Shown here: positions 1 through 5,710 of the stretch, piece after piece | Layout of the letters: every line of letters begins with the position of its first letter | Numbering within the stretch: position 1 is the stretch's first letter | NCBI GenBank assembly: GCA_022710255.1 | Contig: JAKLHG010000279.1 | Span: 1-5,710, forward strand | Origin: Candidatus Hydrogenedentota bacterium | GTDB lineage: Bacteria; Hydrogenedentota; Hydrogenedentia; Hydrogenedentales; CAITNO01 | Length of the DNA: 5,710 nt | Direction: 5' to 3' | Made by a program: the position numbers and the translations under genes | Notes under the pieces: model-generated | The model's database searches: none | What the model was told of the DNA's origin: nothing | What the model saw: only the letters and a program-made list of their open reading frames with translations

Positions 1-50
1 CGCAGCCCGCCCGGACGCGCCGCGGGCGAGATCAGCCACAGGTATAGTAA

Positions 51-398
51 GGTGAGGATCAACCCGCCGCACCACAGCACTACGCCGGGCAGGCGGAAGC
101 GATTGTCGCCGCCCTGGACGATACCCCGGTGATTCTCGCGGGCGATATGAATGAAAACCTTACAGCCCCGGCCATGCAAAGGCTGACGACCAGGCTGAAG
201 GATACCCTTGGAAAAAAGGAAGATACTCCCGCCGGTACGGTTCCGTCCGGAACTCCCCGCCGCAGAATTGATTATATCCTGACATCTCCAATATTTGAGC
301 CGGCGTCCTCCACGATATTCCATAACGATGCCACGCGCGTCGCTTCGGACCATCTTCCGTACCGGGTTGTTTTGCGCAAAGTTGCGGTGCATGACTGA
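51..398 (+). CDS. C-terminal fragment of an endonuclease/exonuclease/phosphatase (EEP) family protein
   Basis: The frame encodes about 115 residues matching the end of the EEP fold, the Mg-dependent phosphodiesterase/nuclease superfamily that includes exonuclease III, DNase I and sphingomyelinase-like enzymes. Visible motifs in order are a QAEAIVAAL helix, VILAGDMNEN (the family GD-x-N motif with its catalytic Asp and Asn), RRRIDYIL (the x-IDYI strand) and SDHLPYRVVL (the C-terminal SDH motif with the catalytic Asp and His). The family is usually about 230-300 residues, so the N-terminal half, with its metal-binding Glu and the TH-L motif, is missing. The frame is closed by TAA at 48-50. The first standard start codon after it is GTG at 129, which lies inside the GDMN strand and cannot start a folded enzyme. 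I infer a broken gene, a rearrangement or an assembly join near positions 40-80. The substrate cannot be stated. The stop is TGA at 396-398. Confidence 0.75.
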   Translation, partial: GEDQPAAPQHYAGQAEAIVAALDDTPVILAGDMNENLTAPAMQRLTTRLKDTLGKKEDTPAGTVPSGTPRRRIDYILTSPIFEPASSTIFHNDATRVASDHLPYRVVLRKVAVHD

Positions 399-466
399 GG
401 TCCGCGAAGGGCGGATGCCGCCTTAAAAGCGCTCCGCCGGCATAACAGCGGGAAGATTTTCGCATA

Positions 467-481
467 ATTTGCCAGGCAAAT
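467..481. promoter_or_regulatory. Perfect 15-bp palindrome, candidate operator
   Basis: ATTTGCC A GGCAAAT is a perfect 7+1+7 inverted repeat in the gap between the EEP fragment and the pump operon. Outer arms CGCA (461-464) and TGCG (485-488) extend the symmetry, offset by one base. No T tract follows, so it is unlikely to be an intrinsic terminator. RND pump operons are often controlled by dimeric TetR- or MarR-type repressors that bind such dyads, but no regulator gene is in the window. The site is about 190 bases before the adaptor start and upstream of the candidate promoter, so an operator role is inference. Confidence 0.4.
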
Positions 482-520
482 CGGTGCGATCTGTTATGTA
501 TGTTTACCGCCTGCCTTGGC

Positions 521-552
521 ATGGCCTCTTATCCGGCGTGGCCGTTTTTTTT
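521..552 (+). terminator. Weak intrinsic terminator candidate
   Basis: ATGGCC (521-526) can pair with GGCCGT (540-545), including one T-G wobble and a 13-base loop, directly before a run of eight T (545-552). A competing mini-hairpin, CGGC/GCCG around GTG, sits right against the same T run. The T tract is the best part of the signal, while the stem is short. If functional, it would end transcription arriving from the EEP fragment and insulate the pump operon. Confidence 0.35.
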
Positions 553-580
553 GTATTACTGCGAATATGGTATCCCGACT

Positions 581-609
581 TTGAATCAGATTCTATATTA
601 TGAGAGAAT
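581..609 (+). promoter_or_regulatory. Candidate sigma70-type promoter of the efflux operon, with a dyad over the -35
   Basis: TTGAAT (581-586, close to TTGACA) is followed after 17 bases by GAGAAT (604-609), which matches TATAAT at four of six positions. The AT-rich stretch between them is unlike the GC-rich surroundings. The -35 box overlaps a perfect GAATC A GATTC dyad (583-593). The placement, after the T tract and about 60 bases before the adaptor start, suits an operon promoter. The -10 box is weak, and TAAAAT at 633-638 is an alternative -10 that has no good -35. Confidence 0.3.
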
Positions 610-662
610 AGGGCCTTATGCTGGTGTATTGTTAAAATTCTTTCCCGCCTGAGAAGTGAATT

Positions 663-667
663 GGAGG
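663..667 (+). promoter_or_regulatory. Shine-Dalgarno sequence deciding a TTG start for the adaptor
   Basis: GGAGG lies four bases before TTG at 672, the first in-frame start of the adaptor gene. Spacing is tight but acceptable. The only nearby in-frame ATG (720) has no purine-rich sequence before it, so this site favours the TTG start. Confidence 0.6.
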
Positions 668-671
668 TTGG

Positions 672-2123
672 TTGAATATCGATACTGATGCACAGGACGG
701 CATTTCATCCGCTGTAACCATGCCTGCAATCAAACGTAAGCCCCCGATTATTATCCGGGTGGCGCTGGGTGTCTTTATTATTCTCATAGGAGTTGCCGGC
801 AAGGTGTGGCTGACCTCGCTGCGGGAACCGCCTCCACTTGCGGAATTGCCTCCGCTCAAAGTCCATGTCGAGGTAAAAGCCGCGTATCCTGAAGACTGCC
901 CGGTTATTATTTCCGGTTATGGCGAGGTGCATGCGCTGGCTTCGGTCGCGGTGACTCCGAAGGTCGCCGGGGAAGTGACCTACGTGCACCCCGACCTGGA
1001 AGTGGGCAAGGTCATTGAGGATGGCGAACTGCTGTACCGCATTGACCAGCGTGACTATCTTGCCGCGCAGGCCCAGGGCCGGGCGCAGATTGAACGTCTG
1101 GAGATCCTGGTGCAGGGACTTAAACAGCAATATGAAAGCGACTCGAAGCGGCTGGAGACGATAAAACGCGCCCGGGATATCGCGCACGAAGAATTCAATC
1201 GCGACAAGACCCTGCTCAAAGAAGAGGATGTAGGCTCCGAAAGCATGGTGAACTTGTCCGAGATCAACTACCGTAAAGCCCAGGATGCCTACGACCAAGT
1301 GCAGCAGGCCATTGACCTGTACCCCTTGCGAATCAAGGAGGCGGAGGCCGGGTTGCGTGCGGGTCGCTCCGCGCTGGAACTGGCTGATCTCGCCCTCGAA
1401 CGCACAGAAGAATACGCGCCGTTCAAGGCGCGGATTCAACACAAACAGATTGAGGTGGGTCAGGCCGTGGCGCCGGGGCTGATTGTGCTGCTTCTTGCCA
1501 ATGACAGTGAGTTGGAGGTATCCGTGCCGCTGGACAGCCGCGATGCGCGGCGGTGGCTGCCTTTCCTGGAAGAAGACGAGGCGGAGGCGCCGAACTGGTT
1601 TCGTCCCATCGCCCTGGCGCCATGCCGGCTTAGCTGGACGGAAGACCCCTCGGTTGTCTGGGACGGCACGCTGCAACGCGTGGAACGTTTTGACCCGATG
1701 GCGCGCACCGTGACGGTCGCCATTCGCATCTCTGAGGATACGGGTGCCTCGGCCGGCCGGAATCTGCCGCTGGTGGAAGGTATGTTCTGCAAGGTGGAAA
1801 TCACAGGTAACTCGCTGAAATCCGTATATCGTCTGCCAAGCTGGGCGGTGACGTTTGACGGGATGGCCTATGTGGCGGAAGGTGAACGGTTGCGGCGTGT
1901 GAAGGTGAATACAGTCCGCAACCAGGGCGAGGATAGTTTTGTGGACGAGGGGCTGAACCCGGGCGATCTGGTCGTGTTGACCCGGCTGGTGGACCCCGCC
2001 CCCGGTATTCTGCTCGAATATGAAATGCCGGAGGCTGCCGCCGGCCTTCTACCCCCTGAGAAAGAAGACTCGAGCTCATCGGCAGACGCAAACCTTGGAC
2101 AAACGATGGATACCGCCTCATGA
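672..2123 (+). CDS. RND efflux pump periplasmic adaptor subunit (membrane fusion protein, HlyD/AcrA type)
   Basis: This 483-residue protein should bridge the inner-membrane permease to an outer-membrane channel. Residues 26-47 form one membrane segment. No lipobox is present, so it is probably held by an uncleaved N-terminal anchor. A proline-rich linker follows (PPPLAELPPL, 53-62). The first lipoyl/barrel-sandwich half is around 80-129 (GYGEVHALASVAVTPKVAGE, then the YRIDQRDY motif). A long charged alpha-hairpin coiled coil spans roughly 130-245, with its turn near 185-197. The second lipoyl half follows (YAPFKARI, then GQAVAPG, 248-269). The beta-barrel domain lies around 279-382 and the membrane-proximal domain around 385-440, ending GDLVVLTRL. 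A Ser/Glu/Ala-rich tail (about 455-483) looks disordered. An acidic stretch (LEEDEAEAP, 299-307) interrupts the beta-barrel. The TTG start is supported by GGAGG at 663-667, with ATG at 720 as the alternative. The stop overlaps the permease start (ATGA), implying translational coupling and a 1:1 functional partnership. The substrate is unknown. Confidence 0.93.
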   Translation: MNIDTDAQDGISSAVTMPAIKRKPPIIIRVALGVFIILIGVAGKVWLTSLREPPPLAELPPLKVHVEVKAAYPEDCPVIISGYGEVHALASVAVTPKVAGEVTYVHPDLEVGKVIEDGELLYRIDQRDYLAAQAQGRAQIERLEILVQGLKQQYESDSKRLETIKRARDIAHEEFNRDKTLLKEEDVGSESMVNLSEINYRKAQDAYDQVQQAIDLYPLRIKEAEAGLRAGRSALELADLALERTEEYAPFKARIQHKQIEVGQAVAPGLIVLLLANDSELEVSVPLDSRDARRWLPFLEEDEAEAPNWFRPIALAPCRLSWTEDPSVVWDGTLQRVERFDPMARTVTVAIRISEDTGASAGRNLPLVEGMFCKVEITGNSLKSVYRLPSWAVTFDGMAYVAEGERLRRVKVNTVRNQGEDSFVDEGLNPGDLVVLTRLVDPAPGILLEYEMPEAAAGLLPPEKEDSSSSADANLGQTMDTAS

Positions 2124-5100
2124 GAGCGTTCTTTACTATCTTCGTAAAGAATCGCGTCTACGCCAACATCATGATGCTCTTTTTCGTCATTTGCGGGGCC
2201 TATGCGCTGAGGAGTCTGCCCAAAGAGACGTTTCCCGATATACGCATGGACACGGTGCGGGTGACCGTGCTCTGGCCGGGTGCCGATCCTGCCGAGGTGG
2301 AAGAAGGCATCAGCTGCAAAATCGAAGAGGCCATCGAGGGTGTCGAGGGGGTGAAGAACTATCACACCCTTTCCAATGAGCACATGTGCACCGCCGATGT
2401 CGAGGTCCTGGAGGGATATGACATCGACAAGGTCAAGGACGACATCCGGACGGCGGTGGATGCCATCACCACTATGCCCCCGGACGCGGAAAGACCCGTG
2501 GTGGAGGAATTCCTGATCCGGGTGCAGGTCATGCTTCTTGCCTTGACCGGCCCCGATCTTTCGGACGCCGAACTGCAGGACTACGCCCAGAAAATCAAGG
2601 ATGAGATTATCGCGCTTCCCGGTATCAGCCAGGTGAAGCTGGCGGAACGTGACCGGGAAATCATCATCGAGGTTTCCGAAGAAAAACTGCGGGAGTACGG
2701 CATCACCCTCGAACAGGTGGCTTTGGCCATCAAGGCGAACAGCCTGAACGCGCCCGGCGGCACCATCCGCACGGAGGGCGAGCATATCCGCCTGCGCACG
2801 TTGGGACGCAACTATACGGCGGAGGATTTCGCAAACATTATCGTCCTGTCGCGTCCGGAGGGATATCACATCACCCTGGACCGTATTGCCACGGTAACCG
2901 ATGGGTTTGCCGACACGGACATTGTAACCCGGTTCAACGGTAAGAATGCGGTCATCCTCCATATCCTGAAAACGGATGAAGAAGACACGATTGGAATTGA
3001 CCGTACGCTGCACGAATATGTGGAGCGCCGGAACCGGGAACTGCCCGAAGGCATGAAGTTGGAGCCCTGGGCCAGGTTTGCGCCGCTTCTGCAAAACCGT
3101 ATTGACCTGCTGGTACGAAACGGCTATTCCGGGCTTATCGTCGTGTTCATCCTGTTGTGGCTTCTCCTGGATATCCGTCTGAGTTTCTGGGTGTCCATCA
3201 ATGTGCCCATGGCGTTCGCAGGCACCTTCATCGTGATGCTGTACTACGACATCACCTTGAACATGATTACCATGTTTGGCATGGTAATGGTGCTGGGCAT
3301 TGTCGTGGACAATTCCATTGTCATCGGAGAAGCCATCTATACCGCGCGAAAACGGGGCCTGCCGCCCATAAAGGCCGCTGTGGAAGGGGTTGCCGAGGTG
3401 GGCCTGCCCATTATCGCCTCAACCACCACCAACATGGTCTCCTTTGTCCCCTTGTTTTTTATTCCCGGTTTCGTGGGGCGTCTCGCCGGAACGTTGCCGG
3501 TCGTCACGATTGCGGCGTTTATTTTTTCACTGATTGAATGTCTGTTCCTGTTTCCCGCCCATTTGAACCATCTGCCTGACATGAATGTTTCGGACAAGAG
3601 CAAGAACATCGTGTCCCGGATAGGATTGGCCTTTCATCGGTATACCAACCGGGGACTTGAACGGTTCATTGAGAGACGTTATGAACCCTTTGTCTGGTGG
3701 ACGCTGCGCTGGCGTTACGTTACCGCCTCCATTGCCCTTGCCGTGCTGCTAATTTCCTGGGGGCTGTTTTCCGGAGGTTTTGTCAAGGTGGATTTCTTTC
3801 CCAAGATTGACGGCAACAGCATGGCCGCTTCCGTGGAGTTCCCGAGTGGCACGACCATGGCCGTGACCACGGCCACGGTCATCCGTATCGAGGAGGCGGC
3901 GCGCCGTCTTGCCGAATTGTATCCTGTTTCCGTGGAAGAACCGATGCTTCATAATGTCTTTTCGCTCACGGGCGCCCACTTGGATGAAAAGGGCCAGATT
4001 AGCCTGGGCACTCACTATGGGACCGTGCGTGTCGAACTGCTGGATTCAGTGAAACGCAATATCCACATCACCGAGCTCATGGCCGCCTGGGAACGGGAAA
4101 TCGGTGAAATCAACGGTGCAATATCCCTCACGATTCGTGGGGATGAAACTACCAGTCCGCCGGGCAGGCCGATAGATATCTGGATGAAGGGAAGAGACCT
4201 GGACCAGCTTGGGGCGGCGGCAACCGAACTGAAAGAAAAACTGGGCACATACGAAGGTCTTTACCAGATCAAGGATGATTTCCGGGTGGGCAAAAAGGAG
4301 ATCAACCTGAAATTAAAGCCGGAAGCCCGCGCCCTGGGACTGCATGTCTATGATTTGGCGAAACAAATCTTTACCGGGTATTTTGGCGAGGAATTAATGC
4401 GTGTCCAGCGCGGCGACAATAATCTTCGTATACGGCTGCGTTACCCCGAACAGGAACGCACGCAGGTTTCCGATCTGGAAAAGATGCGTGTACGTGTATC
4501 CATGCCTCACAAGGGGGTCATGACGACTACGGCCATGAATGAGGCCAAGATGAAACTGGGTACTGGATTGCCCGATCTGCCGCCCAAGGTACAGGAAGTG
4601 CCGCTTACCTCGGTGGCCGACCTTGAATATAAGGCAGGGGTGACCTCCATCCAGAGAACCAACGGCCAGCGGCGCGTCGCCGTTTCCGCCGAGGTGGACA
4701 TCTCCCGTGCCAACGCCAATGAGATCGTTGCTGAACTCAAGAGCGGGTTCCTGCCACAACTGGTTCACAAATATCCGGGCATCTCCCTGTCTTTTGAAGG
4801 CGACCAGCAGGATTTTCGCGAAGCGCTGGATTATCTGGCCATTGCGTATCCCCTGGCCCTTTTGGGCATCTTCGTGCTTGTGGCCGCCTCGTTCCGCTCT
4901 TATATTCAGACCATTGTGGTGATGATTGCCGTACCCTTCGGATCTGCCGCCGCACTCTTCGGTCATTTAATGTTTGGTTACGACATCAGCATAATGAGCA
5001 TTTTGGGTTTTGTCGCCCTGTCCGGTGTGGTGGTAAATGACAGTATTGTTCTCGTGGACTGTGTCAATACGTACATCTCGGAAGGTGAATCGTTCTATGA

Positions 5101-5398
5101 GGCGGTACGCCGGGCCGGTGCCCGGCGGTTCCGCGCCATCTTCCTGACCACGGCTACCACTGTCGGCGGCCTCGCCCCGTTAATGCTGGAAAAAGACACC
5201 CAGGCGCAAATGCTGATTCCCATGGCGCTCGCCATGAGCGCCGGCGTGGCCTTTTCCATGTTGGTGTCTTTATTGATTGTTCCCTGTACTTTATGTATCA
5301 TTAACGATGCCCGGCGTGTTGCCCATTGGGCCCAACACGGTGTCATGCCAACGCCGGAGGAGGTTGAACCCGCCCGGTTCCGAAATCTTATCGAATAG
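2120..5398 (+). CDS. RND family efflux permease (AcrB/ACR_tran type), full length
   Basis: This 1092-residue inner-membrane pump should export substrates by proton antiport. It shows the duplicated RND plan. TM1 is about 12-30, then a large periplasmic loop, TM2-TM6 about 335-485 and TM7 about 532-552. A second loop follows, opening FVKVDFFPKIDGNSM and P-SGTTM. TM8-TM12 are about 905-1060. Relay residues, aligned by eye to AcrB: D407 is kept (D397 in VVDNSIV), D408 is Asn (N398), K940 is Asn (N973 in VVVNDSIVLVD) and the next residue is Asp (D974). R971 and T978 are kept (R1003, T1010 in RRFRAIFLTT). To my knowledge VDNS and VVND-type motifs occur in many AcrB relatives, so the pump is probably active. 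TM4 lacks the VDAAIV pattern of CusA-type metal pumps. The protein is slightly longer than the usual 1020-1060, owing to an extra segment near 795-825 and a charged C-terminal tail (HGVMPTPEEVEPARFRNLIE). The start ATG overlaps the adaptor stop. Drug, lipid or metabolite substrates are all possible. Confidence 0.95.
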   Translation: MRAFFTIFVKNRVYANIMMLFFVICGAYALRSLPKETFPDIRMDTVRVTVLWPGADPAEVEEGISCKIEEAIEGVEGVKNYHTLSNEHMCTADVEVLEGYDIDKVKDDIRTAVDAITTMPPDAERPVVEEFLIRVQVMLLALTGPDLSDAELQDYAQKIKDEIIALPGISQVKLAERDREIIIEVSEEKLREYGITLEQVALAIKANSLNAPGGTIRTEGEHIRLRTLGRNYTAEDFANIIVLSRPEGYHITLDRIATVTDGFADTDIVTRFNGKNAVILHILKTDEEDTIGIDRTLHEYVERRNRELPEGMKLEPWARFAPLLQNRIDLLVRNGYSGLIVVFILLWLLLDIRLSFWVSINVPMAFAGTFIVMLYYDITLNMITMFGMVMVLGIVVDNSIVIGEAIYTARKRGLPPIKAAVEGVAEVGLPIIASTTTNMVSFVPLFFIPGFVGRLAGTLPVVTIAAFIFSLIECLFLFPAHLNHLPDMNVSDKSKNIVSRIGLAFHRYTNRGLERFIERRYEPFVWWTLRWRYVTASIALAVLLISWGLFSGGFVKVDFFPKIDGNSMAASVEFPSGTTMAVTTATVIRIEEAARRLAELYPVSVEEPMLHNVFSLTGAHLDEKGQISLGTHYGTVRVELLDSVKRNIHITELMAAWEREIGEINGAISLTIRGDETTSPPGRPIDIWMKGRDLDQLGAAATELKEKLGTYEGLYQIKDDFRVGKKEINLKLKPEARALGLHVYDLAKQIFTGYFGEELMRVQRGDNNLRIRLRYPEQERTQVSDLEKMRVRVSMPHKGVMTTTAMNEAKMKLGTGLPDLPPKVQEVPLTSVADLEYKAGVTSIQRTNGQRRVAVSAEVDISRANANEIVAELKSGFLPQLVHKYPGISLSFEGDQQDFREALDYLAIAYPLALLGIFVLVAASFRSYIQTIVVMIAVPFGSAAALFGHLMFGYDISIMSILGFVALSGVVVNDSIVLVDCVNTYISEGESFYEAVRRAGARRFRAIFLTTATTVGGLAPLMLEKDTQAQMLIPMALAMSAGVAFSMLVSLLIVPCTLCIINDARRVAHWAQHGVMPTPEEVEPARFRNLIE

Positions 5399-5432
5399 TG
5401 CCGTGTACAGGATGTTCCCCGAAAAGATACCC

Positions 5433-5710
5433 ATGCTTTTTTTTGGACCAAAACAAGACTCGCAAATACGATGTTATCCGGGCAAGACGGCTTTGTTGCT
5501 GGCCTTGTTGCTGGTTGCGTCCGGTGCCGGGGCGCAGGATTTGTCCGGTACTTCAGGCGATATTCCCACCTTCGGCGGGCCGCCGCCGGGTGACATAAGC
5601 TCGCTTGACCTTTCCGGCCGTTCCGGGGATATCGGCGTGGTGGACGCCACGGATGTCAGCGAAGAGAACGAAAGCCCGGAAGGTGAAGCCCCTGATGGGA
5701 GGGCGGCGGA
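5433..5710 (+). CDS. Unrecognised exported protein, 5' part only
   Basis: The frame stays open from ATG 5433 to the right edge, giving about 92 residues. Residues 1-19 carry basic residues (R13, K18). Residues 20-29 (ALLLALLLVA) are hydrophobic, and SGAGA-QD gives a good signal peptidase I site after A34. There is no lipobox cysteine. The mature start is rich in Gly, Ser, Asp and Pro and contains two copies of DLSG-x-SGDI (residues 36-44 and 59-67), followed by an acidic stretch (SEENESPEGEAPDG), probably flexible. It begins 35 bases after the permease stop with no terminator between, so it is likely in the same operon. By position an outer-membrane channel would be expected, but the visible part has no TolC-like helix pattern. 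I do not recognise a family. The start is uncertain: in-frame ATG 5412 and GTG 5403 are alternatives, and none has a strong ribosome site. 5433 gives the most normal signal peptide, with a weak GAAAAG seven bases or so before it. Confidence 0.65.
   Translation, partial: MLFFGPKQDSQIRCYPGKTALLLALLLVASGAGAQDLSGTSGDIPTFGGPPPGDISSLDLSGRSGDIGVVDATDVSEENESPEGEAPDGRAA
5538..5633 (+). repeat. Two copies of a nine-residue peptide motif, DLSG-x-SGDI
   Basis: Positions 5538-5564 and 5607-5633 encode DLSGTSGDI and DLSGRSGDI, eight of nine residues identical. The spacer of 14 residues is Pro/Gly-rich. The codons differ at many third positions (for example TTG/CTT for Leu, TCA/TCC for Ser, ATT/ATC for Ile), so the likeness is at the protein level and not a recent DNA duplication. 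This also supports the chosen reading frame. Confidence 0.6.

Noticed and set aside
415..443. ATGCCG/CGGCAT hairpin just after the EEP stop
   Set aside because: A 6-bp stem with a loop of 17 bases and no T tract, and alternative pairings in the same GC-rich stretch compete, so it is not a supportable terminator.
160..522. 120-residue minus-strand frame covering the EEP end and part of the gap
   Set aside because: Half of it is antisense to the EEP catalytic motifs, and the rest has no recognisable features or good ribosome site.
705..1676. 323-residue open frame on the minus strand
   Set aside because: It lies fully opposite the well-supported adaptor gene, reads rich in Arg, Gln and His without a recognisable motif, and is typical of antisense shadows in GC-rich genes.
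1868..3094. 408-residue open frame on the minus strand
   Set aside because: It spans the adaptor-permease junction antisense to two conserved proteins. It is His/Asp/Gly-rich, as expected from the reverse complement of third-position-GC codons, and has no family motif.
3260..3340. Possible heavy-metal (CusA-type) specificity of the permease
   Set aside because: TM4 reads VVDNSIV and not the VDAAIV pattern of metal pumps, and no Met- or His-rich adaptor region is present.
5398..5598. 66-residue plus-strand frame beginning at the permease stop
   Set aside because: It is a Cys/Arg/Trp-rich out-of-frame reading of the signal-peptide gene. The frame starting at 5433 has a signal peptide and a repeated motif and continues to the edge.
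1..5710. tRNA, rRNA, CRISPR arrays, insertion sequences and phage genes
   Set aside because: No cloverleaf-like segment, regularly spaced repeats, transposase motifs or terminal inverted repeats were seen on either strand.

Overview
The window comes from a diderm (Gram-negative-type) bacterium. It encodes the inner-membrane and periplasmic parts of a tripartite efflux pump, and the DNA is fairly GC-rich. The lineage cannot be fixed from this sequence, and no clear signature of transfer or mobile DNA is visible. All convincing genes lie on the + strand. The long minus-strand open frames under the pump genes are shadows.

Layout: (1) Positions 51-398 hold the C-terminal part of an endonuclease/exonuclease/phosphatase (EEP) family protein. 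It keeps the late active-site motifs, but its reading frame is cut by an in-frame TAA at 48-50, so the gene is broken, rearranged or misassembled at the left edge. (2) Positions 399-671 are a 273-base non-coding gap. It contains a perfect 15-bp palindrome (467-481), a weak terminator-like hairpin with an 8-T tract (521-552), a weak candidate promoter with a small dyad over its -35 box (581-609), and a clear Shine-Dalgarno sequence (663-667). (3) Positions 672-2123 encode an RND periplasmic adaptor (membrane fusion protein). (4) Positions 2120-5398 encode a full-length RND permease of 1092 residues, joined to the adaptor by an ATGA overlap. (5) From 5433 a secreted or envelope protein begins and runs off the right edge. 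It has a signal peptide followed by a Gly/Asp/Ser/Pro-rich region with a repeated nine-residue motif, and I do not recognise it.

How they work together: the permease (proton-driven, inner membrane) and adaptor (membrane-anchored, periplasmic coiled coil) should form a pump that hands substrate to an outer-membrane channel of the TolC type. No such channel is recognisable in the window. The start of the third gene does not look like one, though only about 90 residues are visible. The substrate cannot be read from the sequence, but the TM4 motif is not that of heavy-metal (CusA-type) pumps. The gap before the adaptor is the natural place for operon control.

I do not see a convincing new system. 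The points most worth checking are the broken EEP gene at the left edge, the palindrome upstream of the pump operon, the rearranged acidic/amide residues in the permease TM4/TM10 relay, an extra segment in the permease second periplasmic half, and the unrecognised repeat-bearing secreted protein.
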